A stretch of DNA of 64,000 bases from Gimesia fumaroli (GTDB taxonomy: Bacteria > Planctomycetota > Planctomycetia > Planctomycetales > Planctomycetaceae), in assembly GCF_007754425.1 (NCBI RefSeq), contig NZ_CP037452.1:5183164-5247163 (forward strand). The letters run 5' to 3'. The notes beneath the pieces were generated by a model. The model did not search any database. It saw only the letters and a list, made by a program, of their open reading frames with translations, and was not told the DNA's origin. Both the position numbers and the translations under genes were made by a program. Positions 27,287-36,208 of this stretch are shown piece by piece. The first letter of the stretch is position 1, and the number at the start of each line of letters is the position of its first letter.

Positions 27287-27778
27287 CTAAAACCACCCCA
27301 ACAGAATTAATGTGAGGTAAAGGCAAATCGCAGCGTAAATGGCGGCCACATAGTCATCCGCCATAATGCCCCAACCGCCATGAATCCGATCAAAATATCG
27401 AACCGGCCACGGCTTCCAGATGTCAAACAGACGGAACCAGAGAAAAGCAATCACCGAATAACATAAGAAGCGCAGATCGATGGCCCGATCAAACACAGGC
27501 AGCATCACGACCGTAAATGCACCAATTTCATCAAAAACGATACAGCCGGGGTCGTCCAGTCCCAGAATTTTTGCCCCCCGATCACAGAAATAAACGCCCA
27601 CCAGAAACAGTACAACGGAGACCAGAAGATAAACGGGCAAAGAGAGATTGAGCCACAACATCCCCAAAACCAGCGGGGGTCCTAACAGGCTGCCGAATGT
27701 GCCGGGGGCCTTGGGAATCAGGCCCATTCCGAGCCCTGTCGCAAACAGCAGAATCGTTTGATTTTTGAGGTTTCTCAT
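27287..27778 (-). CDS. pgpA: Phosphatidylglycerophosphatase A
   Basis: A 163-residue membrane phosphatase that makes phosphatidylglycerol from its phosphate. The N-terminal segment GLGMGLIPKAPGTFGSL is diagnostic of PgpA, and CIVFDEIGAF plus FDIWKPWPVRYFD are conserved further on. Three or four hydrophobic helices are visible. The frame can be extended to a TTG at 27802, but ATG 27778 gives the normal length; neither start has a strong ribosome-binding site. It lies 70 bases upstream of folD on the same strand. Confidence 0.93.
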   Translation of the reverse strand: MRNLKNQTILLFATGLGMGLIPKAPGTFGSLLGPPLVLGMLWLNLSLPVYLLVSVVLFLVGVYFCDRGAKILGLDDPGCIVFDEIGAFTVVMLPVFDRAIDLRFLCYSVIAFLWFRLFDIWKPWPVRYFDRIHGGWGIMADDYVAAIYAAICLYLTLILLGWF

Positions 27779-28101
27779 TAATGATAAAGTTTCAAGCTGC
27801 AATTTCTCTGCTATGCAGGAAGAGAAAAGTCACTATTCAAGATAATCGAAGTCGTTTATACTCTACTCGGAAGCAATTTTCCGGGTACAAATGAACAATT
27901 CACTTTTCTGAAGTGAGCTGTTCCTGTAGAGGTAAATCTCTACAATTCTGAGTGATCCAGTCTTTCAAAGTCATGAATCGTACCTGAACGACCAGAGATT
28001 GCCAATTGGATTCAAACTAAACCTACCCAGCCATTTAGAAACTCTTCCTGTGAAGCGGAATTCTGAATGCCATTACGACCATACCAACCAGGATTGAAGA
28101 C
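27779..28101 (+). promoter_or_regulatory. Leader region of the sulfite reductase gene with two hairpins
   Basis: Two hairpins lie in tandem: TCACTT/AAGTGA at 27900-27916 and TGTAGAG/CTCTACA at 27925-27944. A possible -10 (TATACT) lies at 27857-27862 but its -35 is poor. If transcription starts near 27870 the leader is about 230 bases. No known riboswitch class is recognised. Confidence 0.35.
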
Positions 28102-29823
28102 ATGACATCCCAAGAAGGCCCCAAGCTTTCCAAACTGGAACACCTCAAAGCTGGCAGCCACCAGCTTCGTGGAACCATTGCTGAAGAATTATTGAATGAC
28201 AGCGATGAATTCACTGGCGATTCGACTCAGCTTTTGAAACACCACGGCACTTATCAGCAGGATAACCGTGATCTCAGAAAAGCCAAGAATCCGGATGGAA
28301 CCCGCAAGGGAAAAGCGTATAGCTGCATGATCCGCACCCGGGTTCCCGGCGGTAAAGTCACCCCGGAACAATTTCTGGCCGAGTTGGATTTATGCGATCA
28401 ATACGGCGATGGCACCGTGCGTTTGACTACACGTCAAGCATTCCAGTTGCACGGCGTGATTAAAGGCAACCTGCGTGCAGCCATTAAAGGAATCAATGAT
28501 TCCAAGCTGACCACACTGGCTGCCTGTGGTGACGTGAACCGAAACGTGATGGCGTGCCCAGCCCCTTACAAAAACAATGCGATCTTCGACTCCATGCAGG
28601 AAATGTCGTACGCACTCGCAGAACATTTGCGGCCGAAAACCACATCGTACTTCGATTTGTGGATTACAGACGAAGATGGCAACAAAACCAACGAAGCAGA
28701 GTTCCAGCCGGTAGAAGAACCGATTTACGGTAAAACCTATCTGCCGCGTAAATTCAAAATTGGCATCGCTCTACCTGAAGACAACTGTGTCGATATTTTT
28801 ACACAGGACATTGGCCTGCTGGCGATTGTCGAAGACGATGCAATTATCGGATACAACTTCTATGTCGGTGGCGGTATGGGAGTCACACCCAGTAACAAGA
28901 AAACCTACCCTGCTCTCGGTAAGCCTCTGGGCTTTGTTGAAAATGATCAGGTGCTCGCCGTTGCGGAAGCGGTCGTCAAAGTCCAACGTGATTTTGGAAA
29001 CCGGGAAGACCGCAAACAGGCACGCATGAAATATCTGGTCGACAATCTGGGTATCGAAAAGTTCCGGGAAAAAGTGGCCGAATATCTGGGTTCAGCGATC
29101 ACAGCCCCCCGTGATGTTGAAGTCACCGGAATCGACGACCACATGGGCTGGCATGAACAGGGGGATGGCAAACTGTTCCTCGGCGTAAATATTGAAAACG
29201 GCCGGATCAAAGATGATGGAGACCTCAAGATCAAAACCGGTCTCCGCAAGATTCTGGAGACTTACAGGTTCAACTCACGTATCACTGCGAAACAGAGTGT
29301 CATCTTCTGTGATATTGATCCTGCGGATAAAGAGGACATTGAAAAGATTCTGTCAGACCATGGCATGAAACGCGCCGATGAACTCTCGGTAATTCGCCGC
29401 CTCTCAATGGCGTGCCCTGCCCTGCCGATGTGTGGCTTGTCGATTACCGAATCAGAACGAGTCCTTCCCGATCTGATTACCGAGTTCGAAGAAGAACTAA
29501 CACGGCTGGGACTGCAGGATGAACAAATTTCAGTCAATATGACCGGCTGCCCGAATGGTTGTGCCCGCCCTTATGTTCCTGATATCGGACTGGTCGGAAA
29601 AGCGGTTGGTAAATACACGCTGTATCTGGGCGGCAACTCACTGGGGACTCGTCTGTCATTCATCTATGACGATCTGGTTCCAATGGGTGAAATCACGAGC
29701 CGGCTCTCGCCTCTGCTGGAATACTTCAAAGAAGCGCGTGAGGCTGGCGAATTGTTTGGCGATTTCTGTCATCGCATGGGCAAGGAAGCATTACAGGAAA
29801 AAGCCGGTCTGGCAGCGAAGTAA
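28102..29823 (+). CDS. cysI: Assimilatory sulfite reductase hemoprotein
   Basis: A 573-residue siroheme and 4Fe-4S enzyme that reduces sulfite to sulfide. The duplicated nitrite/sulfite reductase domains are visible. The cluster ligands are the Cys pairs in ACPALPMCGL and TGCPNGC, with conserved spacing, and MIRTRVPGG plus VRLTTRQAFQLHG are typical of the N-terminal half. Length fits the sulfite reductase beta subunit. No flavoprotein partner (cysJ) is adjacent, so the electron donor may be ferredoxin or lie elsewhere. A possible broken small ORF and a terminator follow. Confidence 0.93.
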   Translation: MTSQEGPKLSKLEHLKAGSHQLRGTIAEELLNDSDEFTGDSTQLLKHHGTYQQDNRDLRKAKNPDGTRKGKAYSCMIRTRVPGGKVTPEQFLAELDLCDQYGDGTVRLTTRQAFQLHGVIKGNLRAAIKGINDSKLTTLAACGDVNRNVMACPAPYKNNAIFDSMQEMSYALAEHLRPKTTSYFDLWITDEDGNKTNEAEFQPVEEPIYGKTYLPRKFKIGIALPEDNCVDIFTQDIGLLAIVEDDAIIGYNFYVGGGMGVTPSNKKTYPALGKPLGFVENDQVLAVAEAVVKVQRDFGNREDRKQARMKYLVDNLGIEKFREKVAEYLGSAITAPRDVEVTGIDDHMGWHEQGDGKLFLGVNIENGRIKDDGDLKIKTGLRKILETYRFNSRITAKQSVIFCDIDPADKEDIEKILSDHGMKRADELSVIRRLSMACPALPMCGLSITESERVLPDLITEFEEELTRLGLQDEQISVNMTGCPNGCARPYVPDIGLVGKAVGKYTLYLGGNSLGTRLSFIYDDLVPMGEITSRLSPLLEYFKEAREAGELFGDFCHRMGKEALQEKAGLAAK

Positions 29824-29914
29824 CATTCGACCCCGTTTTTGGAGATTTTGCCGAACCTGATACGAGCAAGGCTCGTCTATCATTTTGACAAAATCAATCC
29901 GGAACGGGTTGACC

Positions 29915-30081
29915 ATGAGTGATTCAGCAGGTAGATTATCTGCACAAGAAGGCAGTCCTGCTGCCGAGACCAACGATCAATTGAGTTGAAAACAAATGCA
30001 AATTCACAATCTGCTAAACCTGAACCTACTACTAAACCTGCTATTCCAAGCCAGGTCCTAGGTTCTTTGTACGATTGTTAA
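29915..30081 (+). pseudogene. Short ORF with apparent frameshift after sulfite reductase
   Basis: An ATG at 29915, with GGAACGGG upstream, opens a 24-residue frame that starts MSDSAGRLSAQEGSPAAE and stops at 29989. From there the -1 frame continues with coding-like sequence (QSAKPEPTTKPAIPSQV) to a TAA at 30079-30081, just before a terminator. The two pieces read like one 50-to-55-residue protein split by one base. It could be a decayed gene, a sequencing error or a programmed shift. I see no classic slippery heptamer before the stop. Family unknown. Confidence 0.35.
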
Positions 30082-30092
30082 TCAAAACAGCG

Positions 30093-30127
30093 AAACCCTG
30101 AGACCAGATTGGCCTCAGGGTTTTTTA
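30093..30127 (+). terminator. Rho-independent terminator
   Basis: AAACCCTGAG pairs with CTCAGGGTTT (10 bp, 11-base loop) and runs into a T-tract. It ends the sulfite reductase transcription unit, about 270 bases after that stop codon and 11 bases after the short broken ORF. Confidence 0.88.
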
Positions 30128-30161
30128 TTTTACCCACTGGTACTATTCTGGTCTCTCATTA

Positions 30162-30179
30162 GCTCCCTTGATCGGGAGC
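30162..30179 (+). promoter_or_regulatory. Leader hairpin upstream of leuA
   Basis: GCTCCC-TTGATC-GGGAGC forms a perfect 6-bp stem with a hexaloop 25 bases before the leuA start. No leucine-rich leader peptide is visible, so attenuation is not supported. Confidence 0.3.
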
Positions 30180-30204
30180 AGAAATTGATTCATGGAGAAA
30201 ACCA

Positions 30205-31728
30205 ATGTCCGATGACACAGTAAAGATTTTTGACACCACCTTGAGAGACGGTGAACAATCGCCCGGTTGCAGTATGACAACCGCCGAAAAGATGAAAGTG
30301 GCTAAGGAACTCGTGAAACTGGGCGTGGATATCATTGAAGCCGGCTTCCCGATTGCCTCGCCAGGCGATTTCGAAGCGGTTCGTAAAATTGCCAATGAAT
30401 TCGGCAGCCAGACAACGATCTGCGGATTGGCCCGCTGCCGGAAAGACGATATCGACCGGGCCTGGGAAGCTTTGAAAGACGCCGAAAAATCCCGTATTCA
30501 CGTATTTCTCGCGACCAGCTCTATTCATCGCGAACATAAATTGAAAATGAACAAGGAACAGATCGTTGAGACCGCTGTCGAAATGGTGAAGCGAGCTCGC
30601 GATTATTGCCCTGATATCGAATTCTCACCTGAAGATGCCGCCCGTACCGAGAAAGACTTCCTGTGTGAAGTCGTCGAAAAAGCAATTGACGCCGGGGCGA
30701 CGACCGTTAATATCCCGGATACTGTTGGCTACGCAACGCCGGCTCATTTTCACGATGTGATCACAACACTGAAGAAGAATGTGCCGAATATCGATCGGGC
30801 TGTGATCAGCACCCACTGTCATAACGACCTCGGACTCGCGGTTGCGAACAGTCTGGCCGCTGTCGAAGCCGGCGCACGACAGATTGAATGTACGATCAAT
30901 GGATTAGGCGAGCGAGCCGGTAACTGTGCACTGGAAGAAGTCGTAATGGCATTGAAAACACGTGCCGACTATTACGGCGTGCATACGAATATCAACACGA
31001 AGCGGCTGTATCCGATCAGCCACCTTGTTTCGACAGTCACCGGAATGACGGTTCAACGAAATAAAGCCATCGTAGGAAAAAATGCGTTTGCCCATGAGGC
31101 CGGTATCCATCAGCACGGCATCCTTCAGGAACGAACGACTTACGAAATCATGCATCCGGATGATGTCGGTTACGTCGGCTCGAACCTCGTACTCGGCAAA
31201 CATAGTGGACGTCATGCATTCCGTGACCGGATCCAGTCATTGGGACACACATTGGACGATGAAACCTTCGAACGGATCTTCAAAGAATTCATCGTTCTCG
31301 CGGATAAGAAAAAGGAAATCTATGATTCCGACATTGTCGCTTTGATTGAGAACCAGGTGACAGACGCGCCGGAAAAATGGAAAATCGCCCGCTTCCACAC
31401 CTCTGCTGGAACAGGTACGATCGCCACAGCGACGATTGAGTTGGCGGATGAAAACGGAAAAATTCACTGCGATGCCGCGACCGGCGATGGCCCGGTAGAT
31501 GCGGTGTTTCGAGCACTGGAACGGATTTCGGGAATCACCGCTGTTCTGGAGCAATACCATGTGGGCAGCGTTTCCAGCGGAAAGGATGCACAAGGGGAAG
31601 TGCGTGTGGAAGTCCGCATTAACGGAGAATTGTTTACTGGCCGCAGTGTGAGCACTGATATTATTGAGTCGAGTGCGAAAGCGTATCTGCAGGCAATCAA
31701 CAAGGCAGCTGCCAAACTGGAAAACTGA
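30205..31728 (+). CDS. leuA: 2-isopropylmalate synthase
   Basis: A 507-residue LeuA, which condenses acetyl-CoA and 2-ketoisovalerate in the first committed step of leucine synthesis. The HMGL-like TIM barrel opens with FDTTLRDGEQSPG, with its catalytic Arg and metal Asp, and STHCHNDLGLAVANS holds the HxH metal ligands. The C-terminal ~130 residues are the LeuA allosteric domain, which binds leucine for feedback control. GGAGAAAA precedes the ATG. The rest of the leucine pathway is not in this window. Confidence 0.97.
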   Translation: MSDDTVKIFDTTLRDGEQSPGCSMTTAEKMKVAKELVKLGVDIIEAGFPIASPGDFEAVRKIANEFGSQTTICGLARCRKDDIDRAWEALKDAEKSRIHVFLATSSIHREHKLKMNKEQIVETAVEMVKRARDYCPDIEFSPEDAARTEKDFLCEVVEKAIDAGATTVNIPDTVGYATPAHFHDVITTLKKNVPNIDRAVISTHCHNDLGLAVANSLAAVEAGARQIECTINGLGERAGNCALEEVVMALKTRADYYGVHTNINTKRLYPISHLVSTVTGMTVQRNKAIVGKNAFAHEAGIHQHGILQERTTYEIMHPDDVGYVGSNLVLGKHSGRHAFRDRIQSLGHTLDDETFERIFKEFIVLADKKKEIYDSDIVALIENQVTDAPEKWKIARFHTSAGTGTIATATIELADENGKIHCDAATGDGPVDAVFRALERISGITAVLEQYHVGSVSSGKDAQGEVRVEVRINGELFTGRSVSTDIIESSAKAYLQAINKAAAKLEN

Positions 31729-31760
31729 GAATTATCTCTTCACGCGAACACGAGTCAGAA

Positions 31761-32222
31761 ATGACAACCGACGATCCTGAGTCACAGACCAAAAGCTTCA
31801 ACGGCAGAACGATTGTTCTGAGCCTGTTGATTTTTGGTCTGCTGATGTCAGGTTCGCTGTATCTGTTTCAGGCCGTGAATACGTTTCATTTTGCAGATAC
31901 TCAAAATGCTCTGGCGAGAGAATTCCCCGATGCCCGTCCACGCGTGGAAGGGGGTCGGCTCAAAGGCAAACCGGAAAACCCACTCACCTTTCGCGTTACA
32001 CTGGCAGTTCCCTTTAATCCGAATGAGGATAATGCCGCCATTCAACAGATGACTGATCGGATTCTGGAAATTGCCTCAGAGAACATGGACCTGACCCAAT
32101 ATGAGCAGGCAGAGCTCCATTTTTATCAGGCGGTTCCAGAACAAACTATCATCATGCGGGATGTCAAACGCGATCTCAAAATGTGGCTGAATCAACGAAC
32201 TCTGAATTCGATTCCTCGCTGA
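31761..32222 (+). CDS. Single-pass membrane protein, unknown function
   Basis: A 153-residue protein with one N-terminal transmembrane helix (TIVLSLLIFGLLMSGSLYLF, about 16-36) and a soluble external domain of about 110 residues. There is no signal-cleavage site, so it is probably anchored. The domain contains NPLTFRVTLAVPFNP and ends in a basic stretch. I do not recognise the family. It starts 33 bases after leuA and may be co-transcribed. Confidence 0.75.
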   Translation: MTTDDPESQTKSFNGRTIVLSLLIFGLLMSGSLYLFQAVNTFHFADTQNALAREFPDARPRVEGGRLKGKPENPLTFRVTLAVPFNPNEDNAAIQQMTDRILEIASENMDLTQYEQAELHFYQAVPEQTIIMRDVKRDLKMWLNQRTLNSIPR

Positions 32223-32672
32223 CCACGCGTCGAAGCCAACGACAGTCATGTCGTTTCATACGACACCTGTAATTCATTTGAATTTGTACCTGCCCTTTCC
32301 TGTATTGTCTCAGGTCCTGTTTTCCCGTTTCCCGACGCGAATTTTCAGGAATCCACCGGTTAAGTCATCACTGGCACACACATTGCTGCGATTGAAATCA
32401 AGCCTGTCATCATATGCGTTCTGAAAAGAACAAGTAGGCTTCCCTCCAGCCAAAGTGATGACGCCCGTCTTAAATTGGCTGGAGGGATAGCCGCCCCCGG
32501 AAAGTTCTCTTACACTGAAACCGGGCTCGTCCTGGTGCCAATTTCCAGCGAACTGATCACTTCTCCCTCCAAATCTCTCTTTCGCGTCTCAGATACTCCG
32601 GCTATCATCAAATCAGCATACCAGACAAGACACCCTGTTTTTTCAATCTGAGCACGGACAGCGATCAATCTC
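32223..32672. other. Intergenic region with a perfect inverted repeat
   Basis: About 450 bases upstream of the glycosyltransferase gene. A 13-bp perfect inverted repeat (32442-32454 with 32476-32488) with a 21-base spacer lies in the middle and is not followed by a T-run. No gene is visible. Confidence 0.5.
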
Positions 32673-34424
32673 ATGCAGAATCAATTACGAACAAGTAAAG
32701 GATTCTGGTCTGTAGTTAGCATTCTCCTGCTATTTCAATTCTGCCTGGGTCTGTATTCCTCTCAAAAATTGACGGTCACTCATGACGAGTATTGGCATAT
32801 GCCCGTTGGTTTACTTGGCTGGGAAACAGGACGTTTTGACTACGATCGTCTGAACCCTCCTCTGATTCGAACCTGGGCTGCAGTGCCTCTGTTATTCACT
32901 TCAGCCCAAATGGGGAACCCAGAACACTCCTCGGATCCCGCGGATTATGGAGATGCTTTTCTCCAGGCAAACCCGGAAAACTACCATCAGTATTATGCGC
33001 TGGGACGGATTCCGATTCTCCTGCTTTCAGTCGCATCAGGTCTGCTGCTGGCAGTATGGGCGCGGGAACTGTTTGGAACTCCCTCAGCCTGCCTGGCAGT
33101 TCTGCTCTGGACGATGAGCCCTAATATTCTGGCCAACGCAGCACTAGGGACACAGGATCTGGCGATCGCGGGCTTCTTCCTCGCGACGGTTTACTGCGGC
33201 TGGAAGTTTGCAAAGCAGGTTTCCTGGAAATGGGCTCTGATCACCGGCTTGATTCTGGGGCTGGCACAAATCACCAAATACACGGCAATCCTGCTGGTGC
33301 CGATTCTGATCATCCAATGGTTTCTGCTACGGGTGAAAAATACTGACGTCAACCGTGACATCCCCCGAAAAATAATCCTCGCCCGATGGGGGGCAATCCT
33401 GCTGACGAGTTGTTTTGTGTTGAACACCGGCTACTTGTTTCAGGGCAGTTTTCAGCCGATCAGTGCCTATCAGTTTCAGAGTTCCGAGCTCAAAGTTTTG
33501 AATCAGTTCCCTTCACTGCTGCAAAGCATCCCTTTGCCGCTCCCTCGCGATTATCTTCTGGGCTTTGACTTACAACGTTTTATCATGCAGCAATCGCATC
33601 CCACCTTTCTGGATTCCGAATGGACGCTGACCGGGTTTCGCAGCTATTACTTTTACACCCTGGTTTATAAGCTGCCTCACGGCGTTCAGTTTTTGCTTCT
33701 GCTGGCTGCTTTTCAATGGTTTAAACAGCGAAACCAGCCAGGCTGCATGTCACTCCGCACGCTGGGTATGCTGCTGACACCGGTCGTTTTATTAATTAGT
33801 ATCGCGAGTCTGTCGAACAACCAACTGGGCCTGAGATACATTCTCCCCGTCTTCCCATTCCTGTTTTTATTGATCGCTCCATTAGCGGAACAACTGGATC
33901 TTGAGAAGAAAAAACTCTATACCTATGCGATCATTGTCGCTGCGCTGACACTGCCTTTCTCGCTCCGATTTGCTCCGGATCATATTGCCTATTTCAATGA
34001 ACTTTCTGGCGGACCGGAAAACGGTGGCATCCATCTGATCGACTCGAATCTCGATTGGGGGCAGGATCTGTACCGGCTGAAAGAGTACCTGCAACAGCAC
34101 ACAGTAAACGACCTTGGTCTGGCCTACTTCGGGACAGTTCCTCCCTCTACTCTGGGCGTTCCCTATCGCCTGCCACCCGAATTTCATCCTGAACCGGGAA
34201 CTTATGCCATTAGTGCCAGCCTGTTACAAGGGCGCCCTTATTCCATTCGCAAACAGGACGGGAGCCGTCATAATCTGGGGAACGATGCTCTGGGTTATCT
34301 CCGTTTCTTCAAACCCAAGGCGCGTCTGGGATATTCGATCAATGTTTATGAACTGACGCCGGAAGATGTGATTCGCTGGCAAACAGCGGTGAGCCGCGTC
34401 CAGCGGGGGCTTCCTATCAACTGA
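32673..34424 (+). CDS. GT39-like membrane glycosyltransferase
   Basis: A 583-residue integral membrane protein with about a dozen hydrophobic helices. LTVTHDEYWHMPVGLLGW near residue 35 resembles the first external loop of PMT/ArnT-type transferases, where an Asp-Glu pair is catalytic. The later segment HLIDSNLDWGQDL is common in planctomycete members. The enzyme probably uses a lipid-linked sugar donor to modify proteins, lipids or surface glycans. Acceptor and sugar are unknown. It is monocistronic and converges with mobA, with 14 bases between the stops. Confidence 0.82.
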   Translation: MQNQLRTSKGFWSVVSILLLFQFCLGLYSSQKLTVTHDEYWHMPVGLLGWETGRFDYDRLNPPLIRTWAAVPLLFTSAQMGNPEHSSDPADYGDAFLQANPENYHQYYALGRIPILLLSVASGLLLAVWARELFGTPSACLAVLLWTMSPNILANAALGTQDLAIAGFFLATVYCGWKFAKQVSWKWALITGLILGLAQITKYTAILLVPILIIQWFLLRVKNTDVNRDIPRKIILARWGAILLTSCFVLNTGYLFQGSFQPISAYQFQSSELKVLNQFPSLLQSIPLPLPRDYLLGFDLQRFIMQQSHPTFLDSEWTLTGFRSYYFYTLVYKLPHGVQFLLLLAAFQWFKQRNQPGCMSLRTLGMLLTPVVLLISIASLSNNQLGLRYILPVFPFLFLLIAPLAEQLDLEKKKLYTYAIIVAALTLPFSLRFAPDHIAYFNELSGGPENGGIHLIDSNLDWGQDLYRLKEYLQQHTVNDLGLAYFGTVPPSTLGVPYRLPPEFHPEPGTYAISASLLQGRPYSIRKQDGSRHNLGNDALGYLRFFKPKARLGYSINVYELTPEDVIRWQTAVSRVQRGLPIN

Positions 34425-34438
34425 TTAGTGATAGGAAA

Positions 34439-35086
34439 TTACACAAAGGGGACGCGTGTGATTGTATCCAGCCCCATCTCTCGCAACAGATTCAGATATT
34501 GCTCGCGTGTATTAATATTTTTCAGTCCCTGTAAATGCGGGTCAACTTCGCGCAGATCCTCGACATCCAGAAAACTGGTTTTCTCTGTCTCTGCGAGATC
34601 GAGGGGGCGTCGTTTATTTTCGCTTAACAAGCGGTGAATCGGTCCGATCAGCGATGTCCGATAGACGGCTGCCAGAGGGTGAAACCATTTTCCTTCACGA
34701 ACCATAGCCAGTTGATTTTCTTCCAAACGGGAAATGATCATTTCAATAAACTCGGAATGAATCAAGGGAGTATCGCAGCCTGAAACATAGGCGGCATCAC
34801 ACTCATCTTTCAGGACTTCCAGCCCGTGTCCAATGACGGACAAGGGCCCTGCTCCTGGTTCCCGATCATGCGCGATCGACACGGACTCAGGCAGCTCAGG
34901 AAGTTCCTGAGCTTGCGAGGACATTACAATCACTGGGGAAACAACGGAAGAAACGATTCGCACCACTCGCTGTAACATGAATTCATTTCCCACAGGCAAC
35001 AACGCCTTGGGATAATTCATACGCGAACTTTCTCCTCCACAGAGAATGATCCCGCCGATCTTCATTTGCTGGTTTGAGTTTGACAT
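34439..35086 (-). CDS. mobA: Molybdenum cofactor guanylyltransferase-like protein
   Basis: A 215-residue nucleotidyltransferase. The N-terminal GIILCGGESSRMNYPKALL is the GGxSxRMxxxK signature of MobA, which attaches GMP to molybdopterin. VSGCDTPLIHSEF, with the metal-binding Asp, and the C-terminal NINTREQYL fit the family. The usual Gly after Arg-Met is replaced by Asn-Tyr, so a related nucleotidyltransferase activity cannot be excluded. No other molybdenum cofactor gene is nearby. Confidence 0.85.
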   Translation of the reverse strand: MSNSNQQMKIGGIILCGGESSRMNYPKALLPVGNEFMLQRVVRIVSSVVSPVIVMSSQAQELPELPESVSIAHDREPGAGPLSVIGHGLEVLKDECDAAYVSGCDTPLIHSEFIEMIISRLEENQLAMVREGKWFHPLAAVYRTSLIGPIHRLLSENKRRPLDLAETEKTSFLDVEDLREVDPHLQGLKNINTREQYLNLLREMGLDTITRVPFV

Positions 35087-35158
35087 ATTCTTGCAGGTAA
35101 CTTACAAAAAGAATTCGAAAAATGCAGTTTAACACAAAACAGAGAAACGATCTGAAAA

Positions 35159-35590
35159 ATGAGTGATCAGAATTCTGAACAAGCCCCCTGGTATCGAGAT
35201 GGATTACAATTTACGTGTACGCAATGCGGCAATTGTTGCACAGGAGATCCCGGTGTTGTATGGGTCGATGATTCAGAAATAGAGGCAATTGCAGAACTAA
35301 CGGGTAAAACAAAGGGAGAAATATTGTTAATGCATACCCGCCTTTACGCAGGGCGGCGTTCATTAACGGAATTTGCGAACGGCGACTGTACGTTCTTCGA
35401 TCCGGAAAAACGAGGTTGCACTATTTATGAAGCCCGCCCCACTCAGTGCCGAACCTGGCCGTTCTGGAACTCAAACCTTGAGAGTAAAGCAAGTTGGGAC
35501 TCACTCGCACCAGGCTGTCCGGGTGCAGGTAAAGGCGCGTTTGTCAGCTTTGAAGAAATCCAAAAGCGTGCCGCACAAACAGACTTATAA
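35159..35590 (+). CDS. YkgJ-family cysteine-cluster protein
   Basis: A 143-residue protein with the pattern FTCTQCGNCCTGDPGVVWV followed by CTFFDPEKRGCTIYEARP and QCRTWPFW. This conserved set of Cys residues defines the YkgJ/UPF0153 family, thought to bind a zinc or iron-sulfur cluster. The biochemical function is unknown. It is divergent from mobA, with 72 bases between the two starts. Confidence 0.9.
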   Translation: MSDQNSEQAPWYRDGLQFTCTQCGNCCTGDPGVVWVDDSEIEAIAELTGKTKGEILLMHTRLYAGRRSLTEFANGDCTFFDPEKRGCTIYEARPTQCRTWPFWNSNLESKASWDSLAPGCPGAGKGAFVSFEEIQKRAAQTDL

Positions 35591-36070
35591 TCTCTGGCTT
35601 TTTATGCTTACAGTCAAACCAGTCACTTTGTGGTAACACGTTTAAACGAGCCTCCGTCTACTTCCTATAAATTCAGCTTTCGATGCGAAAAGATTGTTTT
35701 GACTTTCCTGAGGCACAGGAAGTGGATGAGCATTTGCGATTTAATAAGTATCGATTCATAAAGGCTTTGTATCTCTCAATTACTGTGAAAGTCACTCTCC
35801 ATCCCACTTTTTTCAAATTTAGTGAGAACTTTGTAAAAAAAACCTCGCAGCAACAACTGGGGATTCTGACAAGTTTGCGAATACTTGGATGAACTCATTA
35901 TACGAGGAATACCAAACCCCCTATCTAACTGCTGATAAATGAGTTACACAACATCATATCTGTTGATAACCTTCTGGAACAGTCTCAAAACACTTGTGTA
36001 AGAATTACCGCCGCTCAGTGATACTTTGTATAATATCGCTCTGATTCCCTTCCCCTGCCAAAGATCGGTC
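35591..36070. other. AT-rich intergenic region
   Basis: About 480 bases with no supported gene. A 69-codon frame at 35683-35892 lacks a ribosome-binding site and any recognisable domain. The HU promoter begins at its right end. Confidence 0.45.
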
Positions 36071-36100
36071 TTGACTTACTGTTCAATTGTGGGAAATAAT
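36071..36100 (+). promoter_or_regulatory. Sigma-70-type promoter of the HU gene
   Basis: TTGACT at 36071-36076 and AATAAT at 36095-36100 are separated by 18 bases. Transcription would start near 36107, giving a leader of about 100 bases that contains the two hairpins described in the next entry. Confidence 0.6.
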
Positions 36101-36138
36101 CTATTATGACACTAAGTCGTGTAACCCATTACAGTTGA

Positions 36139-36201
36139 GACGGCTCATGAGTGCCCAGCGGAAGGGCGTAGCTGTCCGACGGCTTCTCAAAATTGGGAGA
36201 A
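36139..36201 (+). promoter_or_regulatory. Structured 5' leader of the HU gene
   Basis: GACGGCT (36139-36145) pairs with AGCTGTC (36170-36176), enclosing an inner GCCC/GGGC stem. A second hairpin, TTCTC (36184-36188) with GAGAA (36197-36201), includes the likely ribosome-binding site GGGAGA, eight bases before the GTG start. The arrangement could reduce translation until the hairpin opens. Confidence 0.4.
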
Positions 36202-36208
36202 CCCAGTC

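Noticed and set aside
35683..35892. 69-codon plus-strand frame before the HU gene
   Set aside because: Composition is like non-coding AT-rich DNA and there is no ribosome-binding site.
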